A DNA stretch of 64,000 nucleotides from Cephalopachus bancanus (GCA_027257055.1 JAPVLO010000179.1:1860001-1924000); one strand, 5' to 3'. Counted from the first letter of the stretch, positions 50,343 through 62,579 are shown. Numbers and translations: made by a program. Notes: generated by a model from the letters alone, not told the origin.

Positions 50343-51100
50343 GGCGGGGCGTGCACGCCGGGCCGCTCCCCGGCGGCGGCGGGTGGGCGCGCGAGGCGGA
50401 GGGGGACGCGAGCTCCGGCTTCGAGGCGGCGAGGAGCGCGGGGGAAGCGGCGAAGCACCGAGCCGAGCCCGCCAAGTGCCAACAGTTGCACAAGTCCGAA
50501 CTCCGGCGGCTCCGGGCGCGGGCACCGGCTCCGGCGTCGCCCTTCCCTGCCCCTGGCCCCGGGCGTCTGGCGGCGCTGCGAGGGGGAGCGGAGGGCGCGC
50601 CCGCGAAGCCCAAACCCTGCCTCGGTTCCGGCGGCCGAGCCCGCCGCCGCTCGCCTTCCCCTGCCCGGGACCCGAGCCGCCGGCCGGGGCCGCGGCGGGG
50701 CCGGGGCCGCGCGCGTCCCGCCCGCCGCCTCTCCACAGGCAGCCCGAGCCAGCCGCGGGCGGCGGCGCGCCGATGGCCGAGCCCGCGCCGGCTGCGCGCG
50801 GGGCTCTTGCTCCCCGACTGACTGGCGGTGCCCCGCAGGCCGGCTGAAGGGAGCGCCCACGTCACGGCCGCCCGGCGCCGCCGCGGCCCGCTAGAGGGCG
50901 TGAGCGCCCGCGCCCCGCCGGCCCGCGCCCCGGCGCCTCGGGAGCTCGGCTGGGGGCGGCCCCGCGGCCGCCGCCGCCGCCGGTGCGGGCGTCAGCCGCG
51001 CGGGGAGGAGCGGCCGCACGGGCTGTCCCCCGGCCCCCCGCCCGGCCGCGCCTTCTATTTTGGTGGCTGGCGGCGACTGTGCCAGGGCTGCGCCGCAGCC
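50343..51100 (-). promoter_or_regulatory. PTPRM: Probable PTPRM 5'UTR and core promoter zone
   Basis: This is the stretch immediately upstream of the PTPRM ATG on the minus strand. The transcription start cannot be placed from sequence alone. It contains several GC boxes and a CRE-like CACGTCAC at 50858-50865. The reading frame stays open upstream of the ATG as far as a GTG near 50525, but there is no in-frame upstream ATG in that part. Boundaries are estimates. Confidence 0.5.
50858..50865. promoter_or_regulatory. CRE-like element (CACGTCAC) in promoter
   Basis: CACGTCAC lies about 520 bp upstream of the ATG in the CpG island. It contains the CREB/ATF half site TGACG on the minus strand. 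Such motifs also occur by chance in GC-rich DNA, so binding is only a possibility. Confidence 0.3.
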
Positions 51101-51559
51101 AGAAGTTTGTCCCGGGTCACCAGCCGCGAGGAGTTTGGGCGAGCTGGGGGCGGGGCCGGCGGCTTGCGGCCCCGCGCTCGGCGCCGGACGGCAGCGTCGC
51201 GGCGCAGGGCCGGCTGCGCCCCGGGTCTCAGGGCCCGCGCCGCTCGGCGGCCGCGGGGGCTCCGAAGGGCGGTGGGCTTCGCCGCCGCGGCGGAGCGAAG
51301 TTGGCGGCGCCCGGGGACCGAGCGGGGCCGAGGGCGCCGAGCCCCGCCGCGCGCCGGCCGCCGGCCCGGAGCTCCCGGGAGGCGGGGCGCGTTCTGCCGC
51401 TTCATCGTGTCTCGGCGTCCCGGGGGCCCGGAGCGAGCCGCGGGCAGAGTGCGGAAGGCGGCGGACGAGCCAGAGCCGGGGCTCGGACGGAACCTGGGCT
51501 TTCCGTGTCTGGTGCAAAGTGCTGGGAAGCCGGGGAGGGGATCGAGTAACGTCTTGCAA

Positions 51560-54320
51560 TATTTTAGTTCACTGTTTCGGGTCAGAGATGACTGTTTTAT
51601 TAAGTGAATAGAATGCCTTGCCGTGCTTCAGCAAAGAGTACAATTTTTAAATTGTAATTGTAAACAAATGTCAAGTGACCCTTGCATCTCCCTGGGAATA
51701 AGCACATCGAGCCAGCACCAACCAGAAAGCTGTAGGCTCCTGGCCTGGCTCACTGGACACAATAGAAGGCTTAGGAAGAGGCCCTGGCAGAAACCAGAGC
51801 ATCTGAGAAACATGGTATCTGGCAGTGATACCGGTAAGAAGGCAACTCCGGGGGGCACCCCGGAGCTCTCCTGCACTTCCCCGGAGGGGTCCTCTGCTCA
51901 GCCCTCACTGCTCTGAAAGTGCTTATAAAGACCTAAGGAACAAATTGATTCCTCGCTCATCTTGACCCCTGTCTCCAGCGGACCCCAGAACTGACAGACC
52001 AAGGCACCCCTTCCAAGCTGTCAACCTCCCAGGGCAATTTGGGGACTGGAAAACTTCTGCCTTTGGTGTAGCCACCAACACTCCTCTTTCTTCAGGAACT
52101 CCACTCCCTAGATCTTCATCAAACCTGGTCTTCAAGAGCCTCTACATTAACCATTTTCTTCTTAATGTGGCCTTATACCTTCATGCTTCTCCCAATGGTG
52201 TCCTTTTTGAGCATTTATCTTTAATTGCAAAATGAAAATTTGAAGCTGCCTCAGACTCATACTTAAAAGGATCAACTAGTGCAAATGGTCCAATCTACCA
52301 CTTAGGCTTTCCATTTTAATGAAATTGTGCACTCTACCAGAGCTCAATTGTATTTCTTTCTTTCTTTTTTGTTTATGGCAAGAGGCTTTCCAGTGGAGTT
52401 TTATGCTATAAGTGGAAGCATAAAAGAAGGTGAAAGAGGCAAAAGTTAGTCTAGTAGCTTTGCTTCTGAGTAACTTCTTTAAATTGGGTGAAGAAATTAA
52501 TATTAGAGAAGTATTTCACTTGCAGAATATGTTAATCCTTTCAGCAAATATCTCTTACGATGATACCATATGTCAGGCACTGTGCTAAGTTCTGGAGGTT
52601 GTCTTAGGCTGGGCTCCCTCAGAAACAGACCTGGAGGTTAGGATTTAAGTTCAAGTGATTTTCAATTGGGGAAGTGATCCCAGGAAGCACTAGAAGGGGA
52701 AAGAGAAAGTGAGGCAGACCCCCCCCCACCAAAAAAAGAAAGAAAAAGAAAAAACGTCAATATAAGGTGTATCAATGAGCATGCACCATTCTGGGCATTG
52801 GGACCCCATCCCCTGAGAACCTCAGAGGCAGGCCAAGTGTGGAGCTACCTTAGGGCTGGAACACCCAGGGGCAAGGAGATGTGTAAGGCTGCTGGTGGGA
52901 GGAGAGGCACCAGGGTCAGGAGGAGAAGAGGCCATACTTCCAGCCACAGCCATGAATAGAATGGGTCTGCCATTCTACTACTGCCTCCACAGAACCACCA
53001 AGGTAATCTGTCCATGCCCAGTCCTTGCCTCCAGTTACTTAAAACTCAGTAGGAGGGTCTTTGAATTTCAGTTATCCCCAATTTATCTTTAACATTACAA
53101 TGTTAAGCTGACTCTATCCTTTGTAGCCTTCCATTCACATTTCAAAGGCTGCTGGGATTTTTGCCAACAGCTCCCTCCCTCACAATTCATGCCAGCTACT
53201 GTTGGTTTACTCCCCCTTATGGGTAACTGGTCCAAGCAGCCTTTGAGCTTAAGTGGAAGGCCTCTGTTGAAATGAATGGATTGGACTTCCTCTGAGGAAA
53301 GGATGCTATAGGAATCCTCCCAGTGGGACATTTGCTTTGACTTGTTTTTTCAGCAGTGGAAATTTTGTCTGACCACATCACTCCTGACTTGCTGGGACAA
53401 CAGTGACATTTCCAGGATGACTGGTCAGTGTCAGGGGTGCTGTCAGGCCAACCCCTAGCATGGGTGAACTTGGGTAAGAGTACAAATGCAGACCCACTTA
53501 CAATATGTCTAAATATCTCAAAGTTATTAATCAAGCTAACAAACTGCTATATGTTGCATCCATCTACCTTGACAAATATAATAACCAAATTGAAAGAAGA
53601 AATTCTATAGTTTTTATGTGACAAAAAGTCAGCAAAATATCAAAGACAACTGAATTATGCATATCTACTAAATATCATGCATATCTAGATTTTCTGTTTG
53701 ATAGCCTAGCTATATAGCTAAGTAATAAAATAAGGACATATGTAATTCATATCTTATTATATAGTCGTTCCATAAAATTGATAGTTCCCTTTTATTTTAG
53801 TAAAATCATTATGTTACTATAACCAAGCTCTTCACATAATTATTGTTCCATTGACAGCAGTGATCTAAATCTGTGCTGCTCTGTATTGCGCACCTAGCTG
53901 CTACATTTCAAGTGCCCTGTATCTTCATGTGGCTAGAGTTATGATATTGGACAGCACAGGAAGAGAACATTTACATCATTGCAGAAAGTGATATTGGACA
54001 ACATTGGTCTAAAGGATTAGTGTATTCAAATCATACAAAATGTAAGTCTGTATTTTCATCAAAAATGTAAATTATTTTATTTCAGAAAATTGGAATTACT
54101 TTCCTATAGTTGTTGATTCAAATTTATCTATTAGAATTAAAATGAAAATTATGACTATGAATATCAGCATTGACATAAAAATTATTTTTAAAAAGCTTAA
54201 ACATCATGTTTAATATTTGAAATTTTAATTTTACCCTATTTATTTGTAAATAAAACAGACTTATTAGCAATTCTAGTATTCAGTGTCCATCTAGTTGCCA
54301 ATATAAAGAATTAGTACTGT
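51560..54320. other. Upstream flank of PTPRM, possible unclassified old repeat at 52590-52930
   Basis: GCTGGGCTCCCTCAGAAACA, GGGGAAGTGATCCCAGGAAG and the following lines resemble medium-reiterated sequence found elsewhere in primate genomes, but I cannot name the family. A short CCCCCCCC run lies near 52718. No upstream exon is recognised. Confidence 0.4.
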
Positions 54321-54321
54321 T

Positions 54322-54521
54322 TCAAAGAACTGAGTACCACATGTTCTCACTCATAAGAGGACCTTGAACAATTATATTAATACTATAAGAAAGGGATTGG
54401 CAGTGGTGTGAAACTGCTAGGGGAGGGAGGTGGGTACACCTCATCCACAAGGGTACCTGCATAATGAACATTTGTATATCTAACCCTGAATTGTACCCAC
54501 ATCTTTAAAATAAAAAATTTT
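54322..54521 (+). mobile_element. LINE-1 3' end fragment with Alu inserted in its tail
   Basis: ACCACATGTTCTCACTCATA, then AACCCTGAATTGTACCCACA and an AAAATAAAAAATTTT tail match the sense strand of the L1 3' end. The Alu at 54522 begins exactly in this A-rich tail. Confidence 0.82.
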
Positions 54522-54838
54522 GGCCAGGCGTGGTGACTCAAGCCTGTCATTCCAGAACTTTGGGAGGCTGAGGTGAACGGATTGCTGAGCCCCTGGGTTC
54601 GAAAACAGCCTGGACAACTTGGTGAGACCTCATCTCTACAATAAATCAACAAAAATTAGCTGGATGTGGTAGTGCGTACCTGTAGTTCTGACTACTTGGA
54701 AGGCTGAGGCAGAAGGATTGCCTGAGCCCAACAGGTCGATGCTGTGCCGGCTGTGAGTGTGCCACTGCACTCCGGTCAGGGCGACAGGGTAAGTCCCCAA
54801 CTCAAAAAATAAAAAATAAATTTAAAAATAAAAAATTT
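54522..54838 (+). mobile_element. Alu SINE, lineage-specific subfamily
   Basis: Plus-strand full-length Alu, GGCCAGGCGTGGTGACTCAA to a long A/T-rich tail (AAAAAATAAAAAATAAATT). It carries the CTACAATAAATCAAC linker. Confidence 0.93.
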
Positions 54839-55140
54839 GCCAGGCTCGGTGGCTCAGCCTGTAATCCCACACTTTGGGAGGCCGAGGTGAGTGAATTGCC
54901 TGAGCCCGCGGGTTTGAGACTTGCCTGGGCAACTTGGTGAAACCTCATCTCTACAATAAATCAAAAAAATTAGCCAGGTGGGGTAGCACGCGCCTGTAGT
55001 TCCAGCTACTTGGAAGGCTGAGGCAGAAGGATCGCCAGAGCCCAGCAGGTCGAGGCTGTGGTGGCCAGGAGCGGCCACTGCACTCCAGTCTGGGCCACAG
55101 AGTGAGACTCCAACTCGGAAAAAAATAAAAAATAAATAAA
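54839..55140 (+). mobile_element. Alu SINE, lineage-specific subfamily
   Basis: Plus-strand full-length Alu, GCCAGGCTCGGTGGCTCAG to GACTCCAACTCGG plus A/T-rich tail, directly behind the previous Alu. Serial insertion into A-rich tails explains the head-to-tail array. Confidence 0.94.
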
Positions 55141-55429
55141 ATACATTTAAAATAAAAAGAATTAGTACTGTGTTTCACATGCTATAACTACATATATCAT
55201 TTTTTAAATATTAATTATTTTATTTTATAAAATATTATGTAATCACCATGTTCAACTACATGCCAATATTATACTAATATGTGACTTTTTCCAGAACCAT
55301 GAATTGGAACACAAAGAAAAGCAAGAAAATGGGTATTTGGTGCTACTGGTAAATAATACTCATTATCTAAGAATGTATGATATGCTTGCCATCTGAAGGG
55401 AAAGATTTGACTATTTGATACATTTGACT

Positions 55430-56548
55430 TTTTTTTTAGATTCAAAGAGTGCATGCACAGGCTTGTTACATAAGTATATTGCAAGATGATGAGGTTTGGG
55501 CTTCCACTGAGCCCATCTTCCAAGTGAGGGACATGGTACCCAGTGAATATTTTTCAACCCTTCCTTCCTCCCCTCTTTAGGAGTGCCCTAGTGCCTGTTG
55601 TTCCTATCCTTGTGCCTGTGTGTATTCAATGTTTAGCTCTCACTTATTAGGGAGAACATGTGGTATTCAATGTTCTGTTTCTGTGATAATTCCCTTAGAA
55701 TGATTGTCTTTAGCTGCATCCGTATTGCTGCAAAGACATGATTTTGTTCTTTTTGATAACTGCATAGTAGTCCATGGTGTATATGTACCACATTTTCTTC
55801 ATCCAGTCCACCATTGATGGACACCTAGGTTGGCTCCATGTTTTTCCTGCTGTGATAAATGTGCATGTGTGGGTATCCTTTTGGTAGAGTGACTTATGCT
55901 TCTTTGGGTATATACCTAGTAGTGGGATTGCTGGGTCAAATGGTAAATCTTTCTTTAGTCTTTTGAGTTATCTTCAAACTACTTTCTGTAGTGGCTGAAC
56001 TAGCTTACATTCCCACCAAAATTGTAGAAGGGTTCCCTTTTTTTCCACAATCTCACCAACATCTGTTGTTTTTTAACTTTTTAATAAAAGCCTGATGGGA
56101 GATGGTATCTCACTTTGGTTTTGATTTGCATTTATCTGACGATTGGTGATGTTGAACATTTTTTCATATTTTTTGGCTGCTTGAATGTCTTCCTTTGAGA
56201 AGCATCTGTTCATGTCCTTTGCCTACTTTTTAATGGGGTTTTTTTTTTCTGTCAATTCATTTGAATTCTTTGTAGATTCTGGATGTTAGGCCTTTGTTGG
56301 ATGCATACTTTGCAAATATTTTCTCCCATTCTGTCAATTGTTCAGTAACTCAGTTGATGGTTTCTTCTGCTATGCAGAAAGTCTTTAGTTTGATGAGGTA
56401 GCACTTGTCAGTTGTAGACTTTGCTGTATTTAATTTTGAGGTCTTGATCATGAATTTATTGCCTAGGCCGATGTCCAGAAAAGGGTTTCCTAGGCTTTCT
56501 TCTAGGATTTTTATAGTTTGAGGTCTTATGTTTAATCATTTGTCTTTT
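55430..56548 (-). mobile_element. LINE-1 3' portion (5'-truncated, minus strand)
   Basis: Oligo-T, then CACAGGCTTGTTACATAAG, and on through TAGTAGTCCATGGTGTATAT, GGGATTGCTGGGTCAAATGG, TTGATTTGCATTTATCTGAC and GCAGAAAGTCTTTAGTTTGA: the antisense of the L1 3'UTR and the end of ORF2. Over 1.1 kb is retained. Frameshifts are present and there is no functional ORF. Confidence 0.94.
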
Positions 56549-58320
56549 CTTTTACTCAAGTGCCTCCACTATTAGTATCACCCATACACACCTAGGCGTG
56601 TCCTTCTCCCACATCAGAGAATCATACCCTGTAAACCTTTGAGGCATGAGGTCTAGTCACCTTTTGTTTCAAGGACATGGGCCCATGATGGAGAAGTGTT
56701 TCTCTGGGGCCTGAATACTGTTGGTTTTGAAAGCAGATATTTAGGGTTATGTTTTTATTCTCTTTCAGCACTGAGCACCAGACCCTTACTGACAAAAGTA
56801 ACTGTGTGTTCCTTAATAAATTTATTTTGTATAATTTTGTGATGCCCAGGGCAGGAGCTGGTCCTATCAGATCAGTGGACAGAATTGTCAGCCATGCTTG
56901 TGCAGTGATGGTGCCTTTGGCAGCAGTAACTCTGCTCCTGAGGTTTTTCCAAAGCCCATTAAAGTCAAAATGTAAATACAAAAATGAAAACTGATCTGAC
57001 CATAACCCATCCCTACCTATCTGAAATGTTATGTTGAATTTGGAAGTTTCCTCTGTGGAAAGTTCCTAAGCCATTCAAAGTATCTATCCAAAAAGTACAA
57101 GCAAAATGATCATTTAGATACCTCCCAAGGTCACTTAATTGTGACCCACTGGACAAGGAAATGGTTGTCATTGTTTCCATTGCTCATGTTCTCTTCTCTA
57201 GGCCTTGCTGAAATGGTCACGTCCCATTTTTAGATGTATGTTGTGATCATGAAAGTGTGTTTTGAGTTAAATGTAAATAAGCATTCCTGTATAGGTTTCC
57301 ACGATGATGTTTTGTTTATCTCCGTCTTATTTATCAAGGATAGTATGTTGCTGGCAGGAGGGAGAGAAGGAGGGAGGGATGAAAAGAAGAGAGGGAGGAA
57401 GGGAAGAGAATGAGAGAGGGAATGTTGGAGGAGGGAGAGAGGGAAGGAGGGATGGAAGGAAAGGGAGACAGAGAGAGAGCTTTGAATATGGAGTTCAACT
57501 TGATTTGAATCCCAGCCGTGTGAGTCAAATGAGTTCATTTCCACTTCCTGACTTGTAGAAATGCTATTATATGTGAAAGCTCTGTGTAAACTCTGAGGCA
57601 TTGAGCAAACATGATTATTTATTATGTTGATCTCTGATTAAGCAAAACTCTGAGTGAGTGGTGCCTCATCCTTCTCCCCACCCACCTTGCCCCTACTCTC
57701 CTTTCCTTCAGAAATGGACATGAGCCATGGGCAGTGGTGGGGGCTCAGCCACGTGATATGCAGACCCCTGTACTCAGGCACACTCAACCATTGCATCTAC
57801 TTTACTTAGCTCCAGGGAGGAGATTAGCAAATAGAACTTTTCACCCAGAACTAACTTCATTTCACAGCTTCCCTCACCTTTTGAATGTATATACATGAAA
57901 CCAGGGAGAATGGGATGAAAACGAAAAACATATCATTAGTTTTTCACAGGGGTCAGAAAAAACCAGGTCATTTAAACTTTCACCAGTGAAGCCCTGTTCT
58001 CACCTGAACAGATGAAAACTGAGAGCTGGTGCCCTTTTTTGTGGCTGTTCATATCCCACCTAAGGTCAGAACCTGTCACTGACAAAAGGCAAAGCTCATC
58101 TAAGCACAGTTCAAAGCCACTTTTGTATAAAGGTTTAAATCACTAGGATGAATTTTTTAGTTGCCCCAGGAATTCCTTCTCATGGCCTGATTAAAAGGGG
58201 AGAGGTGATAGATAGGTTTTAGTTCTTTGCTTTGCCACATTACCCTCAGAATATAAATTAATCCCCTACAATATAGACATGGGTGCAAAGCATTGCATTT
58301 TCTTTTTAAAAATCATAACC
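56549..58320. other. Upstream flank, only a purine tract recognised
   Basis: Besides the tract at 57355-57475 no element is recognised. The frames at 56622-56994 overlap on opposite strands and show no similarity that I recognise. Confidence 0.5.
57355..57475. repeat. Polypurine (GGGA/GAGA)n tract
   Basis: About 120 bp almost wholly purine on the plus strand, a mix of GGGA, GGAA and GAGA units with a few pyrimidine interruptions. A potential triplex (H-DNA) former about 7 kb upstream of the PTPRM start. Confidence 0.92.
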
Positions 58321-58324
58321 TTCA

Positions 58325-58495
58325 CACTGCTAGTCTGTGTAACACTGGGCAAGTCACTTAACCTCTCTGTGCACCAGAGTCCTTATCTGAAAAACAAAGA
58401 TAATCATTGCATGCAATTTAAAGAGTTGTTGTGAGGATTAAATATAATAATATAAAGTGCTTATAACAGTTCCAGCACATAATTTGTGATATACA
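58325..58495 (+). mobile_element. MIR SINE (well preserved)
   Basis: CACTGGGCAAGTCACTTAAC, CTCTCTGTGCACCAGAG, GTTGTTGTGAGGATTAAAT and ACAGTTCCAGCAC follow the MIR consensus closely. Confidence 0.9.
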
Positions 58496-58754
58496 GGTTG
58501 TTGTTGATGTTATCAACCAATGATTTTTAAATACTGAAGAGAGTCAAGTATGCACAAAGTTCTATGCTAGGATGCTATACAGGTGCAGATAGGATAGAAC
58601 TATCTACCTGGGCCCTGTTACCATTTAGATGGGGGAAACCTTCCCCACAGATGTTCCCATTCTTTCTCATCACACTCTTCTTTCTGGGCATCATGAGGTT
58701 ATATCAGCTGCCAGATCCAGCACTAAATGAGTAAGACTACATGGTTTATCATGG

Positions 58755-58870
58755 CAGACCCTTTGTTTCCTCACCTGCAAAATACTAATTCCTGTCCTAT
58801 CTACCCCATTGTGTTATGAGAGTCAATGGAAGTTCTGTATAAACAGGGAACCCCTACACAAATGGTAGGT
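58755..58870 (+). mobile_element. MIR-like fragment
   Basis: TTTGTTTCCTCACCTGCAAA and CCATTGTGTTATGAGAGTCA resemble the right half of MIR. Weak elsewhere. Confidence 0.5.
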
Positions 58871-59700
58871 GGTATATTGAGCCCTCTGTCACTAGACTTT
58901 GATGAACAATGATGATTTTAGATCATCCTATGATAGTGTTTATTATGAAGCTCTTTTATTGACTTTTACCAGATGAGACTGAAAGTTCACAGTTTGCAAA
59001 TAGGTCATATTTTCACAAACATCTTTTTTCTGATGGAAACTTTTATCTATTTTCTCTTTTAGGTAAAATGATTAGGTAGGTCGATATTCTCTAAAAATTC
59101 TCTGTTTAGTCATGGGATCAGTAGCATAGCAGACCATACTAGGTGAGCTCAATACACTGTACCAGAAAATGTGATTATTACAGCCATGTCTGAACCTGTG
59201 TTCATAGGAACAGTAGCTTCAGGAAGTGACCTACTGGAGAGTCCCTGCCACCACTCTGATCCCCTCTGAGAATTGCTCTGTATACTCTGCAGAAAACTAC
59301 ACAGGTCTGGTGACCTTCCTGATCCAAGTGTGGGCAGAACAACAGACCTGCCTTTGCACCCTGGCCCTCCAAGGAAAGAGGTCACACTGTGCCCTTTCCT
59401 TCCGCTCCTGCATCCTGGATGAGGGGAAACAACTGCCTACAGAAAAGCAATCTTCTGACCAGAATAGCCTGTCTGTCCTGTCCCTTTGGGTCAGGAGAGG
59501 CCAAGGCAGGCTTATTCCTGTCTGGAAGCAGGACTGTATCTACAAGACCAGCGGCAGCAGCAACAGATTAGACATAATAATCGCGTACTCACGCATATAT
59601 TGGCGGTGGTTTTTCAGGCTGGTTAATCATATATGGAAAAAAGAAAAAGAAAAAAGCTAATGTATGAAGATTTTATGAGAGCCTTTGGAAGTCACTGTCT
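58871..59700. other. Upstream flank with one chance open frame
   Basis: A 144-codon open frame at 59226-59660 (+) starts with GTG rather than ATG. It has no recognisable domain and lies in non-repetitive sequence. I do not call it a gene. Confidence 0.5.
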
Positions 59701-59711
59701 ATCTCTCTACT

Positions 59712-59988
59712 TGAGACAGGGTCTCACTCTGTCACCCAGGCTGGAATGCATGGCACGGTCCTGGCTCACAGCAGCCTCAACCTCCTAGGCACAGGCAATC
59801 CTCCCAGCTTCTCTTTGGTAACTGAGACTACAGGTCACACCACCACGTCTGGCTAATCTTTGCATTTTTTGTAGAGACAAGATCTTGCTGTGTTGCCTAG
59901 GATAGTCTTCAACTCCTGGGCTCATGCAATCCTCCCTCTTCAACCTCCCAAAGTGCTGAATTACAGATGTGAGCCACCATACCCAGCC
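59712..59988 (-). mobile_element. AluJ-type SINE (old)
   Basis: Minus-strand Alu, GAGACAGGGTCTCACTCTG to CACCATACCCAGCC, without the lineage-specific markers and with several small deletions. The duplication CTCTCTACTT is visible on both sides (about 59702-59712 and after 59988). Confidence 0.93.
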
Positions 59989-60759
59989 TCTCTACTTCTT
60001 TTCTTTAAGTCACCAAGAAGCTCTAGAAGAAAATGCTTTCTGCAATCTTTTGGAACTGGGAAGTTTTAGAGATCTGCTGGTTCACTCATAGTGTGAAATG
60101 ACACTTTGTGGTTTGACTCACAGTCAGTTCAAAGGCACAGACAGAAGCTCACCAAGTAGCAGCTACTTTCCACGTAGGGATTCATTAAAGGAGAGAATGT
60201 CTGTCTTTGTGTGCCTCTTTTTGCCCAGAGGCTTTGAACTAACGTTTAGTGTTAGTTCTTGTGCCTTTGTGTAAGACAACTGTTTTCCTCAAAACACAGT
60301 CTGGAGGTTAGTCAGATTTTCCAAAACTTGGGAAGAAATTATGGTACTTTATCATGTTCCCATGGATTCTTATTTCCTTTTTATTTCATTTTCTTTAAAA
60401 CAAATCCTTTGAAGTCGATAGGTATGTTCCTAAAAGCTCAGCTTGACTAATACTATTAAGAAATGTTATGCTAACAATGTCAGTTCTACCTCAGATTAAA
60501 TTATTGCAACAATAGTGTCCTAAGTCCTGTGATCTGTAATAAGGCTAGGTTTCCAACAGAATATGAAAAAAACATTTCAATACTAACATCAAAGAGAAGA
60601 TCATCTTTACTCTCTCTTCATCTTTGATATTTTAAAGTTTCCAAATGTTGCAGTTGGAATTGACAATTTCTAGAAGTCATTACTGTCAAGATAAGACAAG
60701 CTGTAGAGGAAAACATTCTAACTTATCTCAGTATGTTTTCTAAGTTAATCTGAATTCTT

Positions 60760-60945
60760 ACTATGAACAAAGCATTGTTCTAGGGCATTAAAACATTGAA
60801 AGATTTGTATGGTTATTATACCTATTTTAGAGATGAGAAAACTGAGGCTTAAAGTCAGAATGACTTAAATATTATAAAGATAAGGCAGCATAATGAGGCC
60901 ACAGTGACTGAGCTGGTAGTAACTGATAGAGCTGTGATTTGTAGG
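60760..60945 (-). mobile_element. MIR SINE
   Basis: Minus-strand MIR: TTATTATACCTATTTTAGAG, ATGAGAAAACTGAGGCTTAA and GAGCTGGTAGTAACTGATAG in the expected order. Confidence 0.82.
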
Positions 60946-61204
60946 TAAATATTCTAGTTTCCAGAATCCCCTTTCCAACCCACTCTGTTGTAGCTCCATC
61001 CTCACCTTTATTGCTTTTTCTACCATAAATTCTACATCAAATTGTTGTTTAACTTGCCATCCTCTGGCCACACACTAACTGATCTCATTTATATGATGAT
61101 CTAAAAGCCCCCATCTAAATTTTATTCATCTGTCAAGGATATCTAAGTTTGAATTGAGAGCATCTGTGGGTAACAAAAAACTCAGCCAACGCTGGAATAG
61201 AACA

Positions 61205-61375
61205 TTGGTTAAGGGCATATTGCTTATATTCAAAGTCCAGCTTCTCCCCTTACCAAGTAACTTGGGTAAATTACCTCAACTTCCTTATAAATAGTGGGAT
61301 AACAGTAATAGTCACTTTTTAAGGTTCTCATGAGGATGAGCTATGAATTATATAAACTGCTTAGAAAAATGCTGA
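61205..61375 (+). mobile_element. MIR SINE
   Basis: Plus-strand MIR: CAAAGTCCAGCTTCTCCCC, AAGTAACTTGGGTAAATTAC and TGGGATAACAGTAATAGTC, then CTGCTTAGAAAAATGC. Confidence 0.8.
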
Positions 61376-61814
61376 AAATATTTACTGATATCATTATTTA
61401 AACAAATGACTGAGTTTAGTTTCTCACATTAAAACAGCCTAGTGATAGGCAGTCCAGGTGGTGTAGCCACATAACAAAATCAGTAAAGAACCCGGTTCCT
61501 TCTGTCTCCCTGTTCTGCCATTTTTGCATGTCAATTTTGTTCACATGGTTGCAAAACATAAATGCCTCCTTCTGCATTTCAGATAGGAACAGAGGGAAGG
61601 CAAGGGACAAAACAACTTCTTCATGTGGGCTTTTGGCTTTTATTCCAAAAGGAAGGATCTCCTACAGTTCATCAGCCAATATGGTGTGCTATGGCCATGC
61701 CTCGCTTCAATGAAGGCTGGGAGTTTTAGTTCTTCATTTTCCTCTCCAATGGAGGAAAGCATGAGGATCAGGCATGGGCATGGGTGTTGAGTGAACTGAC
61801 TTCTATTATGGCCC

Positions 61815-62110
61815 AGCGGACACAGTTCAAACCCTACCTACTTGTCTTCCCAATTACCAATGTTACCTATACTATTTCTTTGGCACCAATTTGTAGTCCT
61901 CTCTGCCTGGACCATAATTTTTCCATGGTTGGTTTCTTCTTATCCTTTAGGTTCTAGTTAATGTCTTCTCCTCAAAAAGGAATTCTCTAACCAGCTCACC
62001 GAATACATGTCCCTCCTCTTAGTCTCTTGCTTAGCACCCTGTTTACTTCCTTCATAATGTTTAATTCAATTTGCAGATTAAAGGGACAATATTTTTTGTA
62101 TTCCCAATAA
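61815..62110 (+). mobile_element. LINE-2 3' region fragment
   Basis: GGTTCTAGTTAATGTCTTCT, CCTCAAAAAGGAATTCTCT and the TTACTTCCTTCATAATG block resemble the LINE-2 3' end, where a 'treatment of loss after feeding' type pyrimidine-rich text is common. Diverged, as expected for L2. Confidence 0.6.
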
Positions 62111-62579
62111 GCATGGTTTTCTCCCTGCCACTGGTATACCAATATGGCCCTTAGTAGAGAGCAGAATACTGTCACCCAGGAAAGAAGATAATCTGCAGAA
62201 GTTCATGTCAAAGAGAACAGGAGGTGGAAAACCAACCCCTGTCTGCCACAGTGGAACACTAGAAGAAAAAAGAAAATGAAATTAAAGCCAAGGGGTAAGA
62301 CATCAAGGCAGAGATGCTCAAAAATAGTGGGGTTCATAGCCCCCTCCCAGAAAATAGTCTGCAAAGATGATGCATTCCTTAAACTCCTCGTATATCATGG
62401 TACTAATTTAACCAAGCCAAGCACAATAACTCAATAGCTGCATCAGAAAGTAGCTAGATTTTGTTGACTGAATGAATGATTATGAAAGGTATGATGGGAT
62501 GTGACTACCTCATATTTTGATGGGAAGTGGGATCTCCCTCTTATTATAATATAGCTACGATGTGAAGTTTTACGTCCCT

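Larger units (their letters stand above)
49380..51560. promoter_or_regulatory. CpG island covering PTPRM exon 1, promoter and start of intron 1
   Basis: From about 49380 the sequence changes abruptly from AT-rich to very GC-rich with frequent CpG, and it reverts near 51560. Exon 1 sits near the middle, so the island extends about 0.9 kb into intron 1 and 1.2 kb upstream. Dense GC boxes (GGGGCGG type) are visible on both strands and no TATA box is obvious near the start codon. This is typical of a broad, TATA-less promoter. Many G-runs, for example around 49617-49645 and 50679-50709, could form G-quadruplexes. The many overlapping open frames here reflect base composition. Confidence 0.93.

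Noticed and set aside
50343..50525. In-frame N-terminal extension of PTPRM of about 61 residues
   Set aside because: The apparent start at 50525 is GTG, not ATG. The extension is Arg/Pro-rich as expected from GC-rich 5'UTR, and the ATG at 50342 has a good Kozak context and directly begins a signal peptide.
49385..51611. Very long open frames on both strands of the CpG island, up to 478 codons
   Set aside because: GC-rich DNA has few stop codons. The frames overlap in several phases, are Arg/Pro/Ala/Gly-rich and often begin with non-ATG codons; one runs through the exon 1 splice donor into intron.
59226..59660. 144-codon open frame upstream of PTPRM
   Set aside because: Starts at GTG, shows no recognisable domain, and ends in a Lys-rich A-rich run. 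Chance is the simplest explanation.
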